DNA of 64,000 nucleotides from Limnohabitans sp. Rim8 (lineage in GTDB: Bacteria > Pseudomonadota > Gammaproteobacteria > Burkholderiales > Burkholderiaceae_C), in assembly GCA_945897465.1 (NCBI GenBank), contig CAMDFK010000004.1, positions 62,001 to 126,000 on the forward strand, read 5' to 3'. Every line of letters starts with the position of its first letter. Position 1 is the stretch's first letter. The notes below the pieces were generated by a model. That model was not told where the DNA came from, searched no databases, and saw nothing but the letters and a program-made list of their open reading frames with translations. Position numbers and translations under genes: made by a program. Of the stretch, positions 29,397 to 37,960 are shown piece by piece.

Positions 29397-31046
29397 ATGC
29401 GATCAGTTGTTCCCAATCTTTACCTGAGCCCAGACGCGGTGCAGGTCAACACCCCCAAGTTGATGGGCCGCCAGTCTGCCGGCCGAGGGTTCATGCGGGG
29501 ATTGGCCAAAGCTTATCCCGGCGATTCGCGAACGCTTCCCCTGGTGCACAGCGGTGGCGCGCACCAAGCGGTGCTGGAGCAAGAAGCACGCGACACGGGC
29601 TGGAGCGGCCCGATCACGCACCACCCAGTCAATGACCCGAACCGTTGGCCTGCCGGGGTGCTGCATGTGCCCGCGCCTTTTGACACGCGCATGGCCTGGC
29701 AGCGCAGCCGTCGGGGCATGGCCTCGGTGGCGTTGTGCGGGGTGACACACACCATCAGCTCCTCAGGCGTGTTGGCCCAGGTGGCCGACTATGTGCAAGG
29801 TCCGTTTGCGCAGTGGGATGCGCTCATTTGCACTTCTCGCAGCGTGCACAAGGCGGTGCACCAAGTGTGGGACCTGACGCGTGAGCAGCTGGCCCAGCGC
29901 TTGGGTGTGCCTGCCGTGCATCCGCAGTTGCCCATGACGCCGGTGATTCCGCTGGGCGTGCACGTGGACGACTTCACCCCCGATGCCGCGCTGCGGACCA
30001 AGGGCCGCGCCGAGTGGCAACTGGTCGAGGACGAGGTGGCGGTGCTGTTTGTGGGCCGCTTGAGTTTTCATGCCAAAGCCAACCCCTGGCCGATGTACGA
30101 GGCCTGTGCGCGGGCGGCGGCGCAAACGGGCCAGCGCGTGCGCGTGCTCGAATGCGGTTGGTTCAGCAACGAGTCGCTGCGCGAGGCTTTTGTGCAAGCC
30201 GCCAAGCAAGCAGGCGTGACGGTCACGCACATTGACGGGCGCAGGCCTGGGGCCACGCGACAGGCTTTTGCCAGTGCCGATGTGTTCATGTCTTTGTCCG
30301 ACAACATCCAGGAAACCTTTGGCCTGACCCCGCTCGAAGCCATGGCTGCGGGCTTGCCCGTCATTGCCAGCGACTGGGATGGTTACCGCGAAACTGTGCG
30401 CGATGGGGTGGACGGATTTTTGGTGCCCACCGCACAGCCCGCTGACCCAGCCTGTGCGTTGGTGCCCAGCGAGGCTTATGAAGACGGCCGCCTGAGTTAC
30501 GACCGCTACATCGGCCACGCACACCTGATGGTGGGCGTGGATGTGACGCGTTGCACACAGGCTTTGGTGTGCTTGATTCAAGAGCCGGCGCTGCGCGAGC
30601 GAATGGGCGTTGCTGGCCGTGCGCGTGCCCGCGAGGTGTACGACTGGACGGTGGTGATGGCGCAGTACCAAGCCCTGTGGGCCGATCAAGAGGCCCGGCG
30701 CGTGGCGGCCCATCCCGGCGTTGTGCAGCGTGCCCCAGCGTTCACCAACCCCTTGGCGCTGTTTGACCATTACCCCAGCCAAAAGCTCACGGCCCAGTCG
30801 CTGCTGTGGCGCGACCCGGCGTTTGATCTGAACCGCCTGAGTGCCGTGCGCAGCTTGACCTTGTGGGAATTTGCGCAAGGCCGCCTGGCCGATGCTGCGG
30901 TCATGCACTCCGCTGTGGCCCAGCTGCCCGCGCCCGATCAGCCCGGTTGCAGTGTGGCCCAGTGGGCTAAGACCCTGGGCTGGAATTGGCCCATGGCCTT
31001 GCGTCAGGCGGTGTGGTTGCACAAGGTGGGGGCGGTGCTGTGTTGA
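29397..31046 (+). CDS. GT4-type glycosyltransferase with C-terminal extension
   Basis: About 549 residues. A GT-B Rossmann domain ends in the NDP-sugar site SLSDNIQETFGLTPLEAMAA near residues 300-319, the EX7E element of GT4 enzymes. A C-terminal region of ~100 residues (after RAREVYDW) contains LFDHYPSQKL. The N-terminus has LMGRQSAGRGFMRGLAKAYP. ATG 29397 is chosen over 29370 because TACAAT at 29361-29366 would put the transcription start near 29373. It overlaps the next glycosyltransferase by 7 bases. It shares the LMGRQ and HYPS features with the gene at 34054. Acceptor unknown. Confidence 0.75.
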   Translation: MRSVVPNLYLSPDAVQVNTPKLMGRQSAGRGFMRGLAKAYPGDSRTLPLVHSGGAHQAVLEQEARDTGWSGPITHHPVNDPNRWPAGVLHVPAPFDTRMAWQRSRRGMASVALCGVTHTISSSGVLAQVADYVQGPFAQWDALICTSRSVHKAVHQVWDLTREQLAQRLGVPAVHPQLPMTPVIPLGVHVDDFTPDAALRTKGRAEWQLVEDEVAVLFVGRLSFHAKANPWPMYEACARAAAQTGQRVRVLECGWFSNESLREAFVQAAKQAGVTVTHIDGRRPGATRQAFASADVFMSLSDNIQETFGLTPLEAMAAGLPVIASDWDGYRETVRDGVDGFLVPTAQPADPACALVPSEAYEDGRLSYDRYIGHAHLMVGVDVTRCTQALVCLIQEPALRERMGVAGRARAREVYDWTVVMAQYQALWADQEARRVAAHPGVVQRAPAFTNPLALFDHYPSQKLTAQSLLWRDPAFDLNRLSAVRSLTLWEFAQGRLADAAVMHSAVAQLPAPDQPGCSVAQWAKTLGWNWPMALRQAVWLHKVGAVLC

Positions 31047-32281
31047 AGATTTTGCTGGTGCACCAGAATTTTCCGGGCCAGTTTCGGGGCTTGACGCCGG
31101 CCCTGCTGCAAGCGGGGCACCAGGTGCGTGCCATCTCCATGCGGCCCGAGAAAGTGTTGGCCGGTGTGCCCAACTTTCACTACAAGCCCAGCCGCGGCAG
31201 CAGCGAGACGGTGCACCCTTGGCTGGTGAGCACCGAGTCGGCGGTGTTGCGGGCCGAGGCGGTGTCGGCCCGGGTGCAACAGATGGTGCGCGAGGGCTGG
31301 GTGCCCGATATGGTGCTGGGCCACACCGGTTGGGGCGAGATGCTGTTGCTGCGACCGGTCTTGCCCCATGCGCGTTAGTTGGGCCTCCATGAGCTGTATT
31401 ACCAGGCCAGTGGCGGCGATGTAGGCTTTGACCCGGAGTTTGGCAGAGACCCCGATGCACCTCGGCGCTTGCAGGTGCGCAATCTGCATTTGGGTGCGAG
31501 CGTGTTGGCTTGTGACGAAGCCATCGTGCCCACGCATTGGCAGGCTTCGTGTTTTCCGCCCTTGCTGCGCGAGCGCATGCATGTCATCCATGACGGCATT
31601 CGCACCGATGAACTGCAGCCCGATGCCAGCGCCTGGATTTCACTCAACCGCGAGGGGTTGCGCCTGTCGCATGGCGATGAGGTGGTGACCTTCATCAACC
31701 GCAACCTGGAGCCCATGCGGGGCTACCACCAGTTCATGCGGGCATTGCCACAAATTTTGGCCGATCGTCCACGTGCGCATGTGGTGATCGTGGGGGGCGA
31801 CCAGGTCAGTTATGGCACCCGGCACGCCAGTGGCGAGAGCTATAAGAAGATTTTTCTCAACGAGGTGCGCGATCGGCTCGACCTGTCGCGGGTGCATTTT
31901 GTCAATCGCGTGCCCTACCAGGTTCTTCTGTCGCTGCTGCGCGTGTCGGCTGCGCATGTGTACCTGACAGTGCCTTTTGTGCTGAGCTGGTCCATGCTGG
32001 AGGCGATGAGCTTAGGGGCCTTGGTCATCGGCTCGGACACCGCACCGGTGCGCGAAGTCATCGAGCACGGGCACAACGGCTTGTTGGTGGATTTTTTCAG
32101 ACCCGACCAGATTGCCAGCGCGGTGTGTCAGGCCCTGGCCGATCCGCAGGCGCACGCGCACCTGCGGGTGGCTGCACGCCAAACGGTGGTGGACCGTTAC
32201 GACTTCCACACCCGCAGCTTGCCCGCCTACATGGCTTTGATCGAGGGGCGTGAGGCTTTGACCACAAATGAGCGGGGCTGA
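31040..32281 (+). pseudogene. GT4 glycosyltransferase interrupted by an in-frame amber codon
   Basis: The frame runs from GTG 31040 (MLKILLVHQNFPGQF-like start) to TGA 32281 but contains TAG at 31376-31378, codon 113. The codon falls inside a conserved stretch: GHTGWGEMLLLRP before it and LHELYYQASGGDVGFDPEF after it. Relatives have a leucine there, so TTG to TAG is a single-base change. Downstream, GDQVSYG, and SWSMLEAMSLGALVIGSDTAPVREV near residue 325 show a GT4 acceptor end. Ribosome re-initiation (TTG 31379) would give only the C-terminal half. Nonsense mutation, sequencing error or readthrough remain possible. Confidence 0.7.
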
Positions 32282-32285
32282 CCCC

Positions 32286-33134
32286 ATGGCCGACATTTTT
32301 ATTCATCAGATTTTTTACGACGAAGACAGCCGCGCCAAGCTCTTGCCCGGTTTCTTGCCTTTGGACAACACGCGCAACGAACGCCCGGATTGGTTTGAGT
32401 TCCCACTGATTCTGGACTTTTTGCGCCACAACACCTTGCAAGACGATGCTTGGTATGGCTTTGTGTCGCCCAAGTTCAAGCACAAGACCGGCATGGCCGC
32501 GAACGCGGTGATCCAGAAAATCCAGACCCAAGGCCAAGCTGCCGATGTGCTGGTGCTGACCGTGGCCTGGGACCAAGTGGCCTATTACCTCAACCCCTGG
32601 GAGCAAGGGGAGGTGATGCATCCGGGCATCTTGGACTTGAGTCAGCGTTTTCTGGACCATGCCGCTTATCCGGTCGATTTGAAGACGCTGGTCTGCGATT
32701 CCTTCAGCACCCAGTTCGCCAATTTTGTGGTGGCCAAGAAAAACTATTGGCTGAAGTGGCAGGTCTTGGCTGAAAAGTTTTGGTCCTACGTTGAAGACGG
32801 CCCGGAGGGGGCGGCTGGATTCAAAGAGGTGACGCATTACTACGGCAAAAAGACCCACTACCCGATGAAGACCTTTGTGCAGGAGCGCTTCGCATCCCTC
32901 ATTTTGGCGACCGGTGATTTTCGGGTGATCAAGTCCGACCCCTCCGATGTGCGCACGCCCAACTCGGCGCTGTTCAATCGCAGCTTGGAGACTCGCCGCC
33001 TGCTGCAAACCTGCGACCTGATGAAAACCCAATACCGCCGCACCCAAGACCCTGCGTTTTTGGAGATGTATTGGAAAGTGAGGGGGTGCATTGAATACAA
33101 AGCGCCCAACTTGCCGAGACTTCCGTCGCCGTGA
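32286..33134 (+). CDS. Conserved protein of a glycosylation cluster, function unknown
   Basis: 282 residues with no signal peptide or membrane segment and no family I recognise. It is rich in aromatic residues (YYLNPWEQGEVMHPG near residue 100, KKNYWLKWQVLAEKFWSYVEDG near residue 145) and looks like a soluble carbohydrate-handling or regulatory protein. ATG 32286 (MADIFIHQIF) is preferred to ATG 32268, which overlaps the previous gene; either is possible. It is the fourth gene of the 29.4-35.8 kb cluster, convergent with the GT8 gene, and probably serves the same surface glycan. Confidence 0.55.
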   Translation: MADIFIHQIFYDEDSRAKLLPGFLPLDNTRNERPDWFEFPLILDFLRHNTLQDDAWYGFVSPKFKHKTGMAANAVIQKIQTQGQAADVLVLTVAWDQVAYYLNPWEQGEVMHPGILDLSQRFLDHAAYPVDLKTLVCDSFSTQFANFVVAKKNYWLKWQVLAEKFWSYVEDGPEGAAGFKEVTHYYGKKTHYPMKTFVQERFASLILATGDFRVIKSDPSDVRTPNSALFNRSLETRRLLQTCDLMKTQYRRTQDPAFLEMYWKVRGCIEYKAPNLPRLPSP

Positions 33135-33148
33135 GGCCGGCGGGTCGA

Positions 33149-34057
33149 TCAGGGCTTGCGCTCCCGTGTAGGGATGAGGTAAGCAGAGCCAGGACGTTCG
33201 TGCATCTGCTGTAGGTAGCGCATGGGGGCTTGGATGTACCTGTGAATATGCGGCACTTCGTGGGTATAGCGCCAAAAATGGATATCAGGGGGTGCGAAGG
33301 TGCCGCTCAGGGGTTTGGCCTTGCCTGTGTAGTGAAGGATTTTTTGGTTAAAGCTGTCGATGGCATCAAAGTATCGGCCTCGCGTCAGGTTGACTTGATG
33401 GTTGAACTTCGCAGGTAACCAGTGCACCTTTTGGGCAAATGTCTGGTTGAGCAAGTCTTGGTCAATGTGCTCGGCCTCAGGGTGGCGCTCAATGAAGTGT
33501 TTTAGGGACTCCATCAGGTCAAGGTCTATGCGCTGCGGGCGCAAGCCCAACAGGCCCGAGTTGAAGTACTGCGAGGCCGGGATGCCCAGCATCTGCAGTT
33601 CTCTGCGACTTGAAGCCGACCCACTGAAGAGATCGTCCACCACAGCGCTCACGGGGTGTTGGTGAGGGTCACTGTCGATGGCCCTGACCAGCTCGGCGAT
33701 GTCCACGAGGTTGAAGATCAGATCGGCATCGAGGTAGATGACCAGGTCGAGGTGGCGCAAGAGCTGGGGCAGCATGAGCCGGTACAACGAGGCGACACTG
33801 AATTGCCGCGTGTCGATCGTGGCCATGGCAGAGCTGAGCTCAACTGGGTGCAGCGTCAAGCGGTGTTGGTATTTGCGGCACAGCTGCGACACCGCGGCGC
33901 AGGCCTCGGGGCTGAGGGTGTCGTCGTGCAGCAGGTGGACGTGCAGCGCGCTGCTGCTGTGCAGGAACACCGAGGTCAGGGTGGTCACGACATAGGGCCA
34001 GTACGTGCCTTTGTGGTCGTGCAGGGCCAAGGCGATGTGGGTGCAGGCTCGGGTCAT
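33149..34057 (-). CDS. GT8-family glycosyltransferase
   Basis: 302 residues with the retaining GT8 DxD motif VIYLDADLIFNL near residue 105, the acceptor-binding FNSGLLGLRPQRID near residue 165, and the terminal HYTGKAKPLSG near residue 243. This is the LgtC-like fold that transfers galactose or glucose from UDP-sugars. It starts at 34057, overlapping the stop of the large GT4 gene by ATGA, so the two minus-strand genes are translationally coupled. The acceptor is unknown, presumably the lipopolysaccharide, capsule or a glycoprotein assembled by this cluster. Confidence 0.85.
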   Translation of the reverse strand: MTRACTHIALALHDHKGTYWPYVVTTLTSVFLHSSSALHVHLLHDDTLSPEACAAVSQLCRKYQHRLTLHPVELSSAMATIDTRQFSVASLYRLMLPQLLRHLDLVIYLDADLIFNLVDIAELVRAIDSDPHQHPVSAVVDDLFSGSASSRRELQMLGIPASQYFNSGLLGLRPQRIDLDLMESLKHFIERHPEAEHIDQDLLNQTFAQKVHWLPAKFNHQVNLTRGRYFDAIDSFNQKILHYTGKAKPLSGTFAPPDIHFWRYTHEVPHIHRYIQAPMRYLQQMHERPGSAYLIPTRERKP

Positions 34058-35814
34058 GGTGTGTCAAAACTTGGGGTAGCGGATACCGCTTGCACCAACC
34101 CCGATTTGATCAACCAGCCCACCTGGCGCTGAAGGTGTTCGCTGTTGCCTTGGCAGGTGTTGTCCTGCACGGGCACCGGGCTGCTTTGGGTGGCGGTGCG
34201 GCTGAGGAGCGCCAACAGCATGGGCTGGTCCAAGCTTTTTTGGATGTTTTGGTACACCGGGCGCTCCAGCATGGCGGCCAGTTGGATTTCGCGCTCGGCG
34301 GCATGGGGGCTGAGCAGGGGGCCGGGGCGCAAGCGCAGATCGGGGCTCAGAGTGGCGCTGGGGTAGTGCGAGAAGGAATGGTAGGGGTCGCTGCGGCGCG
34401 GGTGGCGTGTGCCAATGCTGTGTGGGCCTTGAGTCACAGTGACGGCAGCTTGGCGCAGGCGGCCCAGTTCGCTGAACAGGTCCATGTAGCGGGGCACCAG
34501 GCCCGCCCAGTCGTATTGGGTTCGGGCGCGTTGGCGGCCTTGCGCACCCATGCGTTGGCGCAGCGCAGGGTCTAGCGCGAGTTGCGTGTAGGCAGCCGCC
34601 GCTTGCGCGATGTCGATGCCCACATAGGCACTGGCTTTGCTGACGTAGTCACGGTAGCCCGATATGGCGTCGGAATGCGCGTCGATGAGGTCCATGCCTT
34701 GGCCCGCTGCGGGCTGCCAGGTGCGGATGCGAAAGCCGTCGATGCCTTCGCGCACCGATTCGCGGTAACCGTCGTAATCGGTCACCACCACCGGCAGGCC
34801 AGCCGCCATGGCTTCGATGGGGGTCAAGCCAAAGGTTTCCTGGATGTTGTCGACCAAGCTGCTGAACACGTCAGCAGCGTGCCACACCCCTGCGCGGGCT
34901 TCGGGTGTGCGGCCGTCTTCAAAAATCGCGCGCACGCTGGGACAGGCTTGCAGCACGGCAGCACGCAGCGTGGCCTCGTCCCATTCGCTGGCAAACCAAC
35001 CGGCCAGCACCAAGCTGAGTTGGGGGCCTTGGCGTTCGCGCAGGGTTTGGGCAGCCAACTCCAGCGCGTCGAGCATGGGGTAGAGGTTGGCCTTGGTGCG
35101 CAGGTCCAGTCGGCCCATGTAGAGCACGCACACATCGCTGGGGTTCAGGCCCCAATGTTCGCGCCACTGCTGGCGGTGCTGGGCTTTGGCGGCGGGGTTC
35201 AGGTCCAGTGCGTCGCAGTCCACGCCCAAGGGCACGATGGGCAGTTGCGGGCGGTTGGCGCAGACGGCGCCCGTGTGTTCGTGCAGCCAGGCGGCTTCAT
35301 CGTCGAGCAGCCGCTGGACCATGGTTTGCACCGATTGGCTGGGGCAGATCTGCGCATCCCACGGGTACACCGGGGCAGTCAACATGTTGGCCAGAGCGTC
35401 TTGGATGGGCAGTTCACAGCTGGTGTGGGTCATGCCCACGATGCTGAAGCCGGTGGCTTGGGCCTTGGGGTTGCGACGGCGCATCCAAGCCACGTCGGCC
35501 ACTTGCGGGCCGGGCAGGTAGGCGGTGCCGACTTCGGCGACGCGGTGGATGTTGTTTTGCGACAGCCAGCGGTAGCGGGGTGGGTGGGCGCTGCCGATGT
35601 TTACGGCTTCGCCAATGCGGGCAAAGACCTGCGCTTCTTCTTTGAAACGGGCCAGGCACCAAAACTCGTGGTGCCCGCTGTGCTTGAACCAGGCCTTCAA
35701 AAAGCCTTCGTTGGCCGCTTGGCGCCCCATCAGGGTGGGACCGGACGTGCTGTAGCTGTCTTTGGCAGGAACACGCAGGACACAGTTGGTCGCAGGATAT
35801 TGGGGCTCGGTCAT
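34054..35814 (-). CDS. GT4-type glycosyltransferase, paralogue of the gene at 29397
   Basis: 586 residues. The core GT4 signature SSLVDNIQETFGLTPIEAMAAGLP near residues 312-335 matches the 29397 gene closely. The N-terminus also shares LMGRQAANEGFLKAW, and the C-terminal region shares FSHYPSATLS. A long extension follows to residue 586. The two genes are convergent paralogues, 3 kb apart, with the broken GT4, the hypothetical gene and the GT8 gene between them. It overlaps the GT8 start by ATGA. Likely an inner-membrane-peripheral transferase. Confidence 0.75.
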   Translation of the reverse strand: MTEPQYPATNCVLRVPAKDSYSTSGPTLMGRQAANEGFLKAWFKHSGHHEFWCLARFKEEAQVFARIGEAVNIGSAHPPRYRWLSQNNIHRVAEVGTAYLPGPQVADVAWMRRRNPKAQATGFSIVGMTHTSCELPIQDALANMLTAPVYPWDAQICPSQSVQTMVQRLLDDEAAWLHEHTGAVCANRPQLPIVPLGVDCDALDLNPAAKAQHRQQWREHWGLNPSDVCVLYMGRLDLRTKANLYPMLDALELAAQTLRERQGPQLSLVLAGWFASEWDEATLRAAVLQACPSVRAIFEDGRTPEARAGVWHAADVFSSLVDNIQETFGLTPIEAMAAGLPVVVTDYDGYRESVREGIDGFRIRTWQPAAGQGMDLIDAHSDAISGYRDYVSKASAYVGIDIAQAAAAYTQLALDPALRQRMGAQGRQRARTQYDWAGLVPRYMDLFSELGRLRQAAVTVTQGPHSIGTRHPRRSDPYHSFSHYPSATLSPDLRLRPGPLLSPHAAEREIQLAAMLERPVYQNIQKSLDQPMLLALLSRTATQSSPVPVQDNTCQGNSEHLQRQVGWLIKSGLVQAVSATPSFDTP

Positions 35815-36436
35815 CGGCAGGTAAATGAATCGGCTGGGCTACGCTCGCCTGTGCTCAAACAATGAAAGCGCAACTGACCAAGGTGGGCATGATCGAAATT
35901 CATGGGCCCTTCTCCATGGCAATTGGCGAACATTTTGAGCCAGTCGCAAAGCCAAGTTCATGCTGAGTGGATTTTTTAATTCATCATCACAAAAATTATC
36001 TCCTGAGTATATTTTAATGGTCTCTCGGCAATACTTTAGGAGTGGAAAAAAATTCAGAAATAGAATATCGATGACCGTTGAATTTCAACCGATGGGGTTG
36101 GGTCGGCTGGACTTCGGATCCTGGGTGGTATGGGCTCAACGATGCCACCAACTGATCTGCCTTTCAAACACCCAAGCACATTCACCGATCTCCCCCTTGG
36201 CGCGCTCACCGCATGACCGCTCTCAGGGGGCATTACCTTTAGGCAGTTCGGGCGCAGCTAGGGCCAGACCCATTTGCAGAAGGTTCTTCACGGGCAAACT
36301 GAAGCGTAAGATCGGATCGCCCTCAAACTTGGCCAGCCTGAGCGGTATCTCCATGAGGCGCAATGTCGCTCATGGCTTGCTGAGCGGTCTGCGTGATTGG
36401 CCCAGCGTGCGTTGTGGAGGAATTTGATTTCAAGAA
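35815..36436. other. 622-base gap, AT-rich, without a convincing gene
   Basis: The first part (to about 36070) is AT-rich and unlike its neighbours. A plus-strand open frame 35960-36427 has no ribosome-binding site and a non-coding-like composition, so I reject it. On the minus strand 36223-36354 a 43-codon stretch from ATG to TGA (ending LALAAPELPKGNAP) resembles a protein end and may be a relic or a micro-ORF. Confidence 0.55.
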
Positions 36437-37279
36437 TCAACCAAATTCCCGAAACCCCTTGAGCGGCGGCAGCGGCGCAAACTTGGCCTCGCGTTTTTGT
36501 TGCATGGCGCTGATGGCTTCGCGCACATTGGCGTTGCTCCAGATCGCGCCTTGCAGCCAGCCCATGTGGCGCAGGCTGTCCTCGGTGCTGTGGTCGCGGG
36601 CGTAGTGCAGCACTTGTTTGGTACCCCAGATGGCCACGGGTGGTTTGCTGGCGATTTCTTTGGCCGCTTGCAGGGCGGCGGCCACGGTGGCTTCGTGGGT
36701 GGGCAGCACTTCATTGACTAAGCCGCGTGCGAGCGCTTTGTCGGCACTCAGGCGTCGGCCTGTGTAGGCCAGCTCCTTGACGAGCGCCATGGGCAGCAGC
36801 TTGGGCAGGCGTTGCAGCGTACCCACGTCGGCCACCATGCCGATGTTGATTTCCTGGATGCAGAAGAACGCGTCGGCCGAGGCATAGCGCATGCAACAGG
36901 CGGTCACCATGTCCACCGCGCCGCCAATGCAGCCGCCGTGGATGGCCGCGATCACCGGGATGCGCAGTTCTTCAAGCAAGGTGAAGGTGTGCTGCATGTC
37001 GGTCAGCAGGTCGTACACCGCCGAGCGGCCTTCGGCGCTGGTGTCGTCCATTTGAATAGCGCTGCCAAAGGTCTGCAGGTCCATGCCCGCGCTGAAGTGT
37101 TTGCCCGTACTCGAGATCACCAGCGCCCGGGCGGTGCCTGCCTTGTGGATGTCGGTCAGCACCTCGTGCAGCTCGCGCCAAAAGGAGGGGTGCATGGTGT
37201 TCATCGCCTCGGGGCGGTTCATCACCAAATGGGCAATGTGGCCTTCAGTCGTCAAAGAAAAGCAGTTGAGTTGGTCCAT
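36437..37279 (-). CDS. Enoyl-CoA hydratase/isomerase, dienoyl-CoA isomerase-like
   Basis: 280-residue crotonase-fold protein. The oxyanion hole is seen in KHFSAGMDL near residue 63 and GGCIGGAVDM near residue 116. The acidic pair sits in FFCIQEINIGMVADVGTLQRLP near residues 138-159. Glu and Asp spaced like this are typical of delta3,5-delta2,4-dienoyl-CoA isomerase (ECH1), which helps beta-oxidation of unsaturated fatty acids. The start at 37279 has a clear AGAGGAG Shine-Dalgarno. A shadow reading upstream is not used. Exact substrate untested. Confidence 0.85.
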   Translation of the reverse strand: MDQLNCFSLTTEGHIAHLVMNRPEAMNTMHPSFWRELHEVLTDIHKAGTARALVISSTGKHFSAGMDLQTFGSAIQMDDTSAEGRSAVYDLLTDMQHTFTLLEELRIPVIAAIHGGCIGGAVDMVTACCMRYASADAFFCIQEINIGMVADVGTLQRLPKLLPMALVKELAYTGRRLSADKALARGLVNEVLPTHEATVAAALQAAKEIASKPPVAIWGTKQVLHYARDHSTEDSLRHMGWLQGAIWSNANVREAISAMQQKREAKFAPLPPLKGFREFG

Positions 37280-37389
37280 GGTTGTCTCCTCTGGGCAATG
37301 TAGTGGTTGGATGAGGGCGTTGCTGTCATGGCTTTGACCTTGACTGGTCAGATTCGCCAAGTTGTGTAAATGATAGTAATATACAAGAC

Positions 37390-37692
37390 ATGATTGATCT
37401 CTCAACCATTGTCGGCTTTGAATGGTATGCAGGCAACGATCGAAAAAATGACAAGAATGGGGTCAGCATGGCCGAGGCCGAGCAGGTTTTCTTTAATTCG
37501 CCCTTGCTTTTATTGGACGACGTTGCTCATAGCCAGAGTGAGGCTCGGCTTCATGCACTGGGTGCGACGGATGAAGGGCGACGATTGCACATCACCTTCA
37601 CTCTGCGCCGAGCGGGCGAATTGATTCGCGTGATTTCAGCGCGGGACATGCAAAGAAAGGAGCGCAGTATTTATGAGCAAGCAGACAGCTAA
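37390..37692 (+). CDS. brnT: BrnT-family toxin
   Basis: 100-residue RNase-like toxin of the BrnT/DUF497 family, with a start similar to FEWYAGNDRKNDKNGVSM near residues 10-27 and a C-terminal HITFTLRRAGELIRVISARD near residues 66-85. It would cleave RNA when BrnA is lost. brnA begins inside it (ATG 37673), the normal operon order. A likely -10/-35 lies in the AT-rich stretch at 37355-37385, in the position where BrnA autorepression would act. Confidence 0.88.
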   Translation: MIDLSTIVGFEWYAGNDRKNDKNGVSMAEAEQVFFNSPLLLLDDVAHSQSEARLHALGATDEGRRLHITFTLRRAGELIRVISARDMQRKERSIYEQADS

Positions 37693-37945
37693 ACAACCGA
37701 TTCCAAAATTCAAAACTGAGGCCCAGGAAAGAGCCTATTGGGAGACTAACGACTCCACGGTGCATATGGACTGGACCAAGGCGCAAAAGGTCAAGTTGCC
37801 CAACTTGAAACCCACCACCAAGACCATTTCATTGCGATTGCCCCAGCATTTGCTCGACAGCATCAAGGTGGCGGCCAATGCAAGGGATGTGCCCTACCAG
37901 TCTCTCATCAAGGTCTGGCTGCAAGAGAAATTGCACAGCCACTGA
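37673..37945 (+). CDS. brnA: BrnA-family antitoxin
   Basis: 90-residue antitoxin with a C-terminal ribbon-helix-helix segment (TKTISLRLPQHLLDSIKVAA near residues 48-67) and an N-terminal toxin-wrapping region. It overlaps the toxin gene by 20 bases and so is translated coupled. It would repress the brnTA promoter and neutralise BrnT. The DNA polymerase IV gene ends 15 bases downstream on the opposite strand. Confidence 0.88.
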   Translation: MSKQTAKQPIPKFKTEAQERAYWETNDSTVHMDWTKAQKVKLPNLKPTTKTISLRLPQHLLDSIKVAANARDVPYQSLIKVWLQEKLHSH

Positions 37946-37960
37946 GATTCACCGGGACAC

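Noticed and set aside
35960..36427. 155-codon plus-strand open frame in the gap before the dienoyl-CoA isomerase
   Set aside because: No Shine-Dalgarno, non-coding-like composition, and the minus strand reads better.
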